This document shows, piece after piece, positions 55,114 through 64,000 of a DNA stretch of 64,000 nt (the first letter of the stretch is position 1; the number at the start of each line of letters is the position of its first letter). The stretch covers positions 10,029,234 to 10,093,233 of the forward strand of contig CM055094.1 of assembly GCA_029204225.1 (NCBI GenBank), read 5' to 3'. A program made the translations under genes and the position numbers. This DNA comes from Diphasiastrum complanatum. Its lineage: Eukaryota; Streptophyta; Lycopodiopsida; Lycopodiales; Lycopodiaceae. Under the pieces are notes generated by a model. That model made no database searches. It saw only the letters and a list, made by a program, of their open reading frames with translations, and was not told where the DNA came from.

Positions 55114-55600
55114 ATGGTGAAGGACTCCAAGGGAAAAGGCAAACAAGAAGTAGACCCTGGTAGGCCCACCAAGTGGATCAAGCTCCATTAGGATGTGGAT
55201 CCAAACTACATAGTGGATCCCGATGAAGGCACCCCCCATTCTTCTGACGATGAATTAATGGAGGTGAAGCCCCTACTGCCAGAACTCATTCCAGTGCCAA
55301 AACCATACGAGGCAAGGGCATGGCGGAAACTTGGTGAACCCATCTTGAAGATCTGTGGCTTCCAAGATTATATACCGCCACTACAACAGTATGCCACCAT
55401 CATTGAATATGCGTATTGGACGGCGTCTGCTGAAAAGGTTTCCTTCAAGTACAGGCTGAACCAGGTTACCCACACTGTTTCCTTTGCAGCCCCAGAACTA
55501 GAAGTTGTTGGAATTTCCGGTGGTCAAAAGCAAATCCCAGGCAACAAGGCATGGGTGGAGGATCTCTCACACCTCCTAGACACCACCAAACTCCAAGCTG
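55114..55600 (+). pseudogene. Unidentified gag-like ORF with one stop
   Basis: Starts MVKDSKGKGKQEVDPGRP at 55114; a TAG follows KLH at about 55189, then the same frame continues DVDPNYIVDPDEGTPHSSDD and about 120 more codons, with GEPILKICGFQDYIPPLQQY and GNKAWVEDLSHLLD. The reading merges into minus-strand copia sequence at about 55600. I do not recognise the family. A TATA-like box 230 bp upstream and the abrupt 3' end suggest the first ORF of a truncated retroelement. Confidence 0.5.
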
Positions 55601-55609
55601 AAGCTTCCC

Positions 55610-58600
55610 GTCATCTGTGTACTCAATCCCATAATAGGTTGTCCCTTTGACATACCTTAAAACCCTTCTTAGCTGCTTTCCAATGGACTTCAGTTGGAGA
55701 ACTCATGAATTGACTTGCTACACCAACTGCATAGGAAATGCCTGGTCTCATAGTGAGATAAATCAGGCTAACCACAAGTTGCCTATAAAGAGTCTCGTCC
55801 ACAAAAAGAGTGCCATCATCTCTAGATGGCTTGCTGCTAGTATCAATGGGAGTGGATACGGGTTTGCAATCCTGCATGTTGAACCTGTTCAAGACTTCAC
55901 ATGCATAGTTAGCTTGGGAAATAAACACAGTTTTGCTTTTTCCAAACCTCCAAGCCAAGACAATAGTGGATTAGACCCAAATCCTTCATCTCGAACTCAT
56001 TTGATAAATGAGCCTTTACCTTTTCAATAAGCTGCCCTTTGTTACCCGTGATGACCAAGTCATCCACATAGAGAACTATCAAAACAATGTTACCATCTTC
56101 CTCCTTCACGAACAGGTTGCAATCTGAATGACTCTTTGTGAATTGCTCCTTGGCAAAATAGTCGTCAATGCGACTATACCAGGCCCTGGGTGCCTGCTTC
56201 AAACCATATAAGGCCTTCTTAAGCTTGCATACCATACTTTCCTTGCCCTTAGCCTCAAAACCCTGTGGCTGATCCTTGTATACTTCTTTAGCCAACTATC
56301 CATTGAGATAAGCACTCTTCACGTCCATTTGATGGACCTCCCAACCAAAACATGCAGCCAATGCTAAAACCAACCTGATAGACGTCATCTTAGCTACAGG
56401 TGCAAACGTCTCATCATAGTCCAAGACTCTAAGCTCTCCTTCTGGGCATAGCCTTTGGCAATCAGCCTTGCCTTATGCTTTTTGATGCTCCCATCAAATT
56501 TGTATTCGGTCCTGTAGACCCATTTACACCCAATAGGACGCTTTCCTTTTGGCAACTTCACCAAATCCCATGTATCATTCTTGAGAATTTAGTCATACTC
56601 CTCTTGCATAGCATGTTGCCATACCTTCTCATCTGCTGCCTCAACGAATGTATGCGGATCTTGTGAATCCAAAATAGTAGTCATAAGTGCATAGTTTGTC
56701 TCCTGGTGTCCATGCTGCTAGGCTTGCCTTGGAGACCTCCTTGCCCTTGGATTGTTGCTCTCTCCCTCATCCAATATCAAACCATCCTGCGTTGTCAATA
56801 CCACTTGGGAAACTTGTGCCTTGCAGTTGGTGATGAAGATGGTGAATAGGACTCAACAGCTTTGCCCCTTTCCTTCTGCTTCCTAGCCTCCTCGGATTCT
56901 TCCTCTTGATCACTCATATGATCATCCTGAGGCTCTCCAATATATGGATGTGGATCATCAAGTATTGGCACAAATTCACTTGTACCCTCCATCTCATCTC
57001 CCTCCATAGGAGGTGTTTGATCTTCTTCAAAGATCACATCTTGACTTATGATCCTCTTCCTGCCAGTAAGATCATATAGTCGGTAAGCTTTGCTTTCCTC
57101 ACTATATCCCAAGAAAATACACTTTGTTGATTTTGCATCCAGCTTCTTCCTGTTACCGTTGGGAATATGAGCATAGGCCATACAACCTTACACTCGCAAA
57201 GCGCCCACCTTGGGCTTAATGCCGCTAAATGCCTCTTCTGGAGTCTTGCCTTCCACAGCTTTAGTTGGACTTCTATTCAACAGAAACACCGTTGTGTGCA
57301 TTGCCTCGCCCCAAAAAGAGTTGGGCAACCCCTTTTCCTTGAGCATACACCTTGCACACTCCACAATAGTTCGGTTCTTTCTCTCGGCTACATCATTTTG
57401 TTGTGGGGTATGGGAAGCTGTAAGCTGCCTTTTGATCCCATTGGCCTTGCAGAATTCCACAAATTCTGTCTTAATGAACTCTCCACCACCATCTGACCTT
57501 AACATCTTTATCTTCTTTCTTGAATGTTCTTCTACCAAAGATTTGAAATGCTGAAAGTACTTGAATGCTTCAAATTTTTGCTTCAAGAAATAAATCCAAA
57601 TCTTGCGTGAGAAGTCATCAATGGTCATAAAGTAAAATGCCCCCCCTGCAGACCTGGTTTGGGTTGGCCCCCACAAATCTGAATGTACCAAGTCAAGTAT
57701 ACCTACTGCCCTGGTGGTGCTCTCCTTGGGAAACTTTTGTCTTTGTTGTTTTCCCATAGCGCAAGCCTTGCAAACTGAAGAGCTTGGCTTAACAACTGGA
57801 AGCCCCTCCACCATATGATGTTGGTTCAACAACTACATGCTTTAGTAGCCAAGATGTCCATACCTCTCATGCCACAACCTATCCACATCACCTCCTTTTG
57901 TTGTATAAGCATGCTGACTAGGGATAGAAGTGTGCAACCTGTATAGATTATCTTCCTGCAATCCTTTGGCCACAACCTTCATATTATCACTCAAATCCAA
58001 CACAAGACAAGAAAGTAGCATCAAATTCTACTTTCATATTTCGTTGAGTGACAGCTCCTACTGAAAGAAGATTTCTAGCAAGTCCTGGTACATATAAGAC
58101 ATTCTTAATGACTTCGACTTCTCCTGATGGAAGCTTTACAGGTACTGTGCCCTTTCCCTTGACCTTGTGTGTTGAGTTGTCACCTAGGCACACCTCTTGT
58201 CCATCACAAATCCCCACAAGGGTATCAAACCAATCTGAGGGGTCATGTGCTTTGAACACCCGAGTCAATGTACCAACCACCTGTTGTAGCTCGTGAGGCC
58301 AATCCAACAGAAAATAGCTCAGCTTGCCTTATGTCACTCTACTCCTCTCTTGCAACACTCTCAACAACATTTCCTCCTTGCTTCTTTGTGCCCTTCTTTT
58401 GCTCTGCAAGCTTCTTCCTGCACTCAAAAGCAAAGTGTCCATATTTACCACAGTAATTGCAATTCCCCTTCCTTCGAGGTGTGGAAGAAGTACTTGAGGA
58501 GGATTGTGCTTCTGACATTTGCAAGTTCTCCATTCCTTTCTCAAGTGTTTGTGGTGTTCCTTTGTTCTTGCCTTTTCCTTTCTTCTTGTCATTGGCTGGA

Positions 58601-59207
58601 TTTTGCTTCTTCTTAGAAGCAAAGGCATGCTCCTAGAAATCTTCCCTCAATGAGAGATTAACTCTCCTCATCTCCTCCTGTACCAAGAGACCATATACCT
58701 CTTCATAGGTAGGGATTTTCTCCCTCACAGATATCATCATCACAAAGTTCTGATAGGCATATGACAAGCTATTAAAAGCAATTGGCACCAAGTCTTTGTC
58801 AGCAATAGCCTCTTTAAGCACAAAAAGCTTATATCTAAGATCCTGAATCTTGGTAAGATTTTCAGTAACTGTCTCCCTTGTCTCCATCTTGAGAGTATAC
58901 TTGTTCTTCAAGTAGAAAAGCCTAGTTGTACTTGTTGTCTCATACAATGCACAAAGAATGTGCCATGCATCTACAGGCCCTTTGGCTGACCTGATTAGAG
59001 GAATCGCATTATCCCTCATTGACATGTTGATCATCATGTGTGCCTTTTCCCCTCTCTTGATAGAGTCCCTGAGTTCAAGTTCAGATGTTGGAACAAGCTC
59101 CTCACCTGTCACAAGCTTCCAACATTCTTTGTTTCAAGAATGTTCTTGATCTTGAATTTCCAAATGCTAAAGTTAGTGCCATCAAGCCGGCTGGCTTCAC
59201 TCAGCAT
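55610..59207 (-). pseudogene. Ty1/copia Gag-Pol, degraded, minus strand
   Basis: Gag starts MLSEASRLDGTNFSIWKFKI at 59207; a stop follows after about 33 codons and a shift leads to the main Gag (59112-58633). CCHC knuckle CNYCGKYGHFAFEC near 58460-58415. The protease site WYIDSG (near 58280) is split from LGDNSTHKVKGKG by a frameshift. Integrase: HERYGHLGY (near 57845), CKACAMGKQ, DLWGPTQT, then IDDFSRKIWIYFL and SDGGGEF (57500) with NDVAERKNRT. RT: KKALYGLKQAPRAWYSRIDD, VLYVDDLVITG (near 56070). RNase H is cut at about 55610, and no 3' LTR is present. Copia order (integrase before RT) is clear. Several stops and shifts make it inactive. Confidence 0.9.
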
Positions 59208-59566
59208 GCTCTCTGCAAGACAAGACATAGCTGGATAGAAATAAAACACAAAAGGTAAACTAGGTTTTTCACCCAATTAGGGTATGTAGCCACTTGCTCA
59301 ATAACCCTTAGCTTCTGGATTTGAAACTATGCCCCTGTATGGCTCTCCTAGCCCTTGTAGTCCAAGATCCACTCAGAACTTTCACTGAAGGCCCCACTAT
59401 AGAAAGCGCCCTCCTACAGTCCTGTCTGTCCAAAATCACTCAAAAAAATTTCTCCTAAATTAGAAAGTTTTTGGATCACCCCTTGCCAACAATACTCCAA
59501 CCATGCAAATAGCATAGAGATGCCCCTATAGAAAGTGCGCCCTCCTCAAAACATAAGTTGCTCTCC
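59208..59566 (-). other. Copia leader region
   Basis: About 360 bp between the Gag start and the LTR at 59567. No recognisable initiator-Met primer binding site follows the LTR end, so the link between this LTR and the copia coding region is likely but unproven. It contains two AGGAGGGCGC words. Confidence 0.45.
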
Positions 59567-60820
59567 TGTTGTAAAGCTACCTTTACAAGCTTTACTTTCG
59601 GCGCCATCGGCGCCAGCTATGTCCCCGGCGCCAGCAGCGCCCCTGCTGCTCCCGGCGCCACTGTGACCAGAATCCAGCCGGCGCCAAGTTCCTATGGCTG
59701 AAAATCTTTGATCGGTTCTAGCGAAGTCCAGAGAGCTCAGATCGATGTGCAATCACCTCACACGATCTAGGCATGATTAAAGGAAGCCTGGGGATCAATA
59801 AAATCTAGAGAGAGAAAATGACTTTCTAGAAAGAGAAAATCCTAGAGAGAAAAACGTGCTTTACCAGCTTGGGTAGAGTGCTTGGTATGAGGGGGGGTGC
59901 CGAATCACACCAATACTATAGGGGAGTGCGGGTTGCGACTCAGGGCGAGCTCCAACCAAGTCTCAGCCTCCCTTGCTGGAATGTTGTCACGGCTCTCGCC
60001 TTGGCATGCTAGCGCCCCGGAGACTAGGGTCGGTCACACACTTGAAATGTAACCTTCTCAGATTTATCAATAAAGTGGGATTTTCCTCAAACTGACTCTG
60101 ATTACCTTCTGGGTTTTAGTGTTCGGTAAAAGCGCCAGTTGTAAGGCCGCTTTCAAAAATTTTTAACTTGGCACATAGCTGAGGGTCGTATCCCGGGACG
60201 CCAGCGGTATGCCGTCGGGACCATTCGGTCCGTGACGCCAGCGGTATGCCGTCGAGACCATTGGGTCCGTGGCGCCAGCGGTATGCTGTCGGGACCATTT
60301 GGTCCAGGAACTGGTTGTTTCCATATCTGTCGCGGCTTGTGGTTCTGAGTGTTCCTTGCATGAACGTGAATGGGTTAAGCTCTTGGGGAACGGGCTCTAA
60401 CCTGTCGGCTGAGTTGGATGGCTTGCTTGGGTGGATGTTACCTGTTTATGGCTGTCCAGTCTGGCGTGGCGCCAGGTTGGCTTCCAGCGCTCGTGACGAA
60501 GCTTTCAGTTGGTTAAGTCTGATGTAAGTCAGACCGCTTGCTTGGAATGGATGTTACTCGTTTATAACGAAGCTTCGAGTTGGTTAAGTTTGATGTATGT
60601 CGGGCGGCTTGCTTGGAGGGAAGTCACCCACGTCGGGACCCCCGATTTGGCATGGCGCCAGGTTGGATCTCAATGTTGGTTTTTGGAACTTCAAGTTGGT
60701 TAAGTCTGATCGTTGTTGGCGAGTTGGCTGCTTGTATGTCAAGTGGGTTTGGACGGCAAGAGTTGAAGGCTGGGAAGCTAAGTCGTGGTTCCCGGCTCCC
60801 TTTGGGATCCCTGCGCTACA
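59567..60820 (-). repeat. 1.25-kb LTR, minus strand (probable copia 5' LTR)
   Basis: On the minus strand it starts TGTAGCGCAGGGATCCC (60820) and ends GTAGCTTTACAACA (59567). It is nearly identical to the inverted solo LTR at 61688-62943. It holds GGCGCC clusters (59600-59700), three tandem units with GCCAGCGGTATGCCGTCG (60195-60300), and diverged repeats of about 80 bp around GAAGCTTCGAGTTGGTTAAG (60430-60720). Confidence 0.8.
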
Positions 60821-60924
60821 TCTCCAGGAATGGCAGGAATCTGATCAAAAAACAAGTCCAAGCTTTCACCACACCACAGGCTTCATAACTTGCTCTGATA
60901 CTATGACAAAATCCAAGGCCTAGC
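60821..60924 (-). other. Possible retroelement end with primer binding site
   Basis: The plus strand reads TTGCTCTGATACTATG at about 60890-60905; inverted it is CATAGTATCAGAGCAA, one base off the TGGTATCAGAGC primer site. It may be the boundary of another minus-strand element, or part of the leader of the adjacent one. Confidence 0.35.
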
Positions 60925-61080
60925 TATGGACATGAAGGTCCGGGTCGGAATGCCCGCGTCCGCGTCTGCGTCCGACGCCCGGACCCGGACGCGTCCGACT
61001 CCCGGAAGCAGGGTCGGACGCGTCCTTTTTTCTTAATTTTGTTTGGCTAGACGCGTCCGGGCCCTGGACACGTTTTTTTT
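60925..61080. mobile_element. GGACGCG-family element
   Basis: Starts GACATGAAGGTCCGGGTCGG and carries GGACGCGTCC words and a T-run. The right end merges into a LINE 3' end. Confidence 0.55.
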
Positions 61081-61119
61081 TTTTTTTTTTTTTTAAAAAA
61101 AAAACAAACGTGCTTCTGT

Positions 61120-61310
61120 GTGTGTGTGTGAGCGAGAGAGAGAGAGAAAGAAAGAAAGAAAGCTTTATCAATGTCTTTTCCATGCCAAAAGGCATATAAG
61201 ACTGAAGAGGTAGTACAACTGAGTAAATGGAACTCGGACGGGGCAGTGCCGTCAACCAAAAACTTAGACTAAAACTAAAACGTAAAAAGTAAATCGCTGT
61301 GTAAAGAAAG
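61120..61310 (-). mobile_element. LINE 3' end fragment
   Basis: On the minus strand it ends TATGCCTTTTGGCATGGAAA, AGACATTGATAAAGC, then (TTTC)4 and CT/CA repeats (61115-61155). The hairpin is the same as in the full-length LINE, but the upstream UTR differs, so it is another subfamily. Only about 150 bp remain. Confidence 0.7.
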
Positions 61311-61339
61311 CTCATGTCTCACGCAGGAGAGGAAATAAA

Positions 61340-61687
61340 TGGACGTAGCTTACAATGATGGGACAGTGATGGACAAGGGACAGGGGGCGGTGGTCAGCCA
61401 CGAGGGACAGGGACCGGATCAATGAGGGACAATGGATAGGGGGGGGGGGTTAGCTATGGCAGCAAGGGACAGGTAGCGAAGATCAGCGAGGAGGGACAAG
61501 CACGAGGGACAGGACCAGCGAAACGAGGGACAGTGAGGGACAGGACAGGGAACGATGATCAGACGGGGAGGGACAGAGAGCGATGAAAAGGCAGCGATGG
61601 TCAGCAGGCAGGGACAATGGATAGGGCAACAAGGAGCGATGGTCAGCAGGCACCGAGAGCGATGGTCAGCAAGGGAGCGAGGGTCAG
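61340..61687. repeat. GAGGGACAG minisatellite-like region
   Basis: Irregular repeats of GAGGGACAG, GCGATGGTCAGC and GGACAATGGATAGGG. The pattern resumes after the solo LTR (62944-63050), so the LTR inserted into it. No convincing gene. Confidence 0.7.
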
Positions 61688-62943
61688 TGTAGCGCAGGCA
61701 TCCCAAAGGGAGCCGGGAACCACGACTTAGCTTCCCAGCCTTCAACTCTTGCCATCCAAACCCACTTGACATACAAGCAGCCAACTCGCCAACAACGATC
61801 AGACTTAACCAACTTGAAGTTTCGAAAACCACAATTGAGATCCAACCTGGCGCCATGCCAGATCGGGGGTCCCGACGTGGGTGACTTCCCTCCAAGCAAG
61901 CCGCCCGACATACATCAAACTTAACCAACTCGAAGCTTCGTTATAAACGAGTAACATCCATTCCAAGCAAGCGGTCTGACTTACATCAGACTTAACCAAC
62001 TGAAAGCTTCGTCACGAGCGCTGGAAGCCAACCTGGCGCCACGCCAGACTGGACAGCCATAAACAGGTAACATCCACCCAAGCAAGCCATCCAACTCAGC
62101 CGACAGGTTAGAGCCCGTTCCCCAAGAGCTTAACCCATTCACGTTCATGCAAGGAACACTCAGAACCACAAGCCGCGACAGATATGGAAACAACCAGTTC
62201 CTGGACCAAATGGTCCCGACAGCATACCGCTGGCGCCACGGACCGAATGGTCCCGACGGCATACCGCTAGCATCACGGACCGAATGGTCCCGACGGCATA
62301 CCGCTGGCGTCCCGGGATACGACCCTCAGCTATGTGCCAAGTTAAAAAATTTTGAAAGCGGCCTTACAACTGGCGCTTTTACCGAACACTGAAACCCAGA
62401 AGGTAATCAGAGTCAGTTTGAGGAAAATCCCACTTTATTGATAAATCTGAGAAGGTTACATTTCAAGCGTGTGACCGACCCTAGTCTCCGGGGCGCTAGC
62501 ATGCCAAGGCGAGAGCCATGACAACATTCCAGCAAGGGAGGCTGAGACTTGGTTGGAGCTCGCCCTGAGTCGCAACCCGCACTCCCCTATAGTATTGGTG
62601 TGATTCGGCACCCCCCCTCATACCAAGCACTCTACCCAAGCTGGTAAAGCACGTTTTTCTCTCTCTAGGATTTTCTCTTTCTAGAAAGTCATTTTCTCTC
62701 TCTAGATTTTATTGATCCCCAGGCTTCCTTTAATCATGCCTAGATCGTGTGAGGTGATTGCACATCGATCTGAGCTCTCTGGACTTCGCTAGAACCGATC
62801 AAAGATTTTCAGCCATAGGAACTTGGCGCCGGCTGGATTCTGGTCACAGTGGCGCCGGGAGCAGCGCCGGCGCCGTTGGCGCCGGGAGCAGCAGGGGCGC
62901 TGCTGGCGCCGGAAGTAAAGCTTGTAAAGGTAGCTTTACAACA
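61688..62943 (+). mobile_element. Solo LTR with 5-bp target duplication
   Basis: Starts TGTAGCGCAGGCATCCC and ends GTAGCTTTACAACA; 1,256 bp. Flanked on both sides by GTCAG (61683-61687 and 62944-62948), a perfect 5-bp duplication. It is inverted relative to 59567-60820. Differences include an extra GGCGCC-rich segment near 62855-62885. Confidence 0.88.
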
Positions 62944-63051
62944 GTCAGGTAGCGAGGGACAGGCAGCAGAGCGAAGGTTAAAGAGGGAGATGCAGCGAGG
63001 GATAGGAGGGTGCCACCATAGCTGCGATGGAGAGGGAGGGCGCCCTCCATA

Positions 63052-63055
<4 letters not shown>

Positions 63056-63127
<72 letters not shown>
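63056..63127. repeat. (GA)n microsatellite at LINE 3' end
   Basis: About 70 bp of GA followed by (GAA)5 and the LINE end. Same arrangement as at 43741-43767. Confidence 0.95.
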
Positions 63128-63131
<4 letters not shown>

Positions 63132-64000
63132 AGAAGAAGAAGCTTTATTAATGTCTTTTCCAAGCCAAAAGGCATATAAGACTAAGGAAATACATGTCAA
63201 GTATGTGGTAACCGTGGAGCGTGTAAACGCCTCCAAAAACTGTAATAAAGAAGAAAAAAAAGGAAACATCTAGTACAAGTTAAGATAACTACATAAATGA
63301 TAATCTCTGTGCATGGTAGTCAAATGTGTCCATGTCAAGATGCCAGGTCTGTACTGGAGCTGTAGAAGGATGTAATGAGAGCAGTAGCATGAGGAAGTGC
63401 AGGAGCCCGCTGACGTCGCCTGTGAACAGGAGCATGTATAGCGTGTCTCTGTGTAAGAGGTCTGGTAGGGCGTGTAACTCTCGTGACCGCCTGAGGCTGG
63501 GTGATGCGTCGTCTCTGCATCCTAGGTCTGGGAATGTCGTCGCAATCGCTGTCAGTCATGTCTGCTTCAGAGCGTGATCTCCGGCGAGAGAAGAAGGATG
63601 TAATCTGAGACTGTGAGTCTGGATAGGTGTGCTGAGCTGTCTGACATAGGTCCTTACGCAGGAGGGACATCTCACGTATCATAAGTGCCACACATCTAGG
63701 GTCCTCATATGAGATGAGGGATCGTAATGTAATTGGTGTCTGACGAAAAAGGCAATGATATCGTCCTCTAATCTCATAGTAAGCTGGACATGTGAAAAGG
63801 AAATGCTCCTCTGTCTCAACCATAGATGATGAGCATCCGGGAGGCTTGAGAAAACCATGATAGTCGATGCCCCTGATCATAAAGGTCTCGCGAGGAGGCA
63901 AGTGCCGTCTGTGTGTATCTCTGCTCATTTGTGGGTAACGTCATAATACGCTGAATATGTAGAATAAGCTGAAAGATGGCGGATAGCTGAATGGGAGGGA
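63128..64000 (-). mobile_element. LINE 3' part, nearly identical to 43768 copy
   Basis: 3' UTR (63135-63335) almost identical to 43775-43970. The ORF2 C-terminal segment (63928-63335) reads EEHFLFTCPAYYEIRGRYHC, a basic SRRRSRSEADM stretch and HAPVHRRRQRAPALPHATAL. An internal deletion joins a site corresponding to about 44790 with one near 44465, removing the first half of the knuckle. It continues beyond the window. Confidence 0.85.

Noticed and set aside
59546-62392. ORFs in the inverted 1.25-kb arms as genes
   Set aside because: The arms have LTR-type TG...CA ends and a 5-bp duplication; the ORFs follow tandem repeats and show no domain.

Overview
This is nuclear DNA from a land plant with a large, repeat-rich genome. 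It holds no bacterial-type operon. Six short plus-strand exons, joined by consensus GT...AG introns in compatible phase, encode part of a SKI2-type DExH RNA helicase (cytoplasmic exosome cofactor): 2097-2150, 28452-28559, 28664-28813, 37243-37361, 53000-53153 and 53822-54287. The introns between them are 26.3 kb, 0.1 kb, 8.4 kb, 15.6 kb and 0.67 kb, and both window ends also appear to be intronic. Nearly everything else is transposon sequence inside these introns. The huge introns, the LINE type and the divergent SKI2 sequence would fit a fern, a gymnosperm or another large-genome lineage; the species cannot be named from the sequence alone.

Layout. 1-2096: intron with GGAACG-type palindromic repeats. 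2400-2672: CpG-rich miniature element. 2961-7783: minus-strand Ty3 retroelement, frameshifted and cut off in integrase. 7784-10056: broken hAT transposon. 10057-13020: plus-strand Ty3 element with a tandem-repeat leader. 13020-15263: broken transposon of a second hAT family. 15263-17800: 5'-truncated LINE. 18502-24713: complete hAT transposon with 8-bp target duplications, an apparently intact four-exon transposase (1,336 aa) and a convergent 121-aa accessory ORF. 24714-27960: cluster of miniature elements inserted in AT microsatellites. 29065-36168: nested Ty3 fragments ending in a tail-to-tail chimera. 37838-50524: second copy of the same hAT, with a Ty3 element and a full-length LINE inside it, flanked by a perfect 8-bp duplication. 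50559-50628: a 70-bp element with perfect 8-bp duplications. 55114-59207: an unidentified gag-like ORF and a degraded copia element. 59567-62943: two inverted copies of a 1.25-kb LTR, one of them a solo LTR with a perfect 5-bp duplication. 63056-64000: another LINE 3' part next to a GA microsatellite.

Three systems deserve attention. (1) A hAT family plus small non-autonomous relatives share CATAG...CTATG ends and 8-bp duplications but carry different palindromic subterminal words; the transposase tail has AT-hooks and insertions lie in AT-rich sites. (2) A LINE family ends in a conserved hairpin and is always found at CT/GA microsatellites, once within the GA-rich coding region of a hAT gene. 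(3) A Ty3 lineage has AGTTA...TAACT LTR termini, a tandem-repeat leader and a conserved GTGACGACAAA block before gag.
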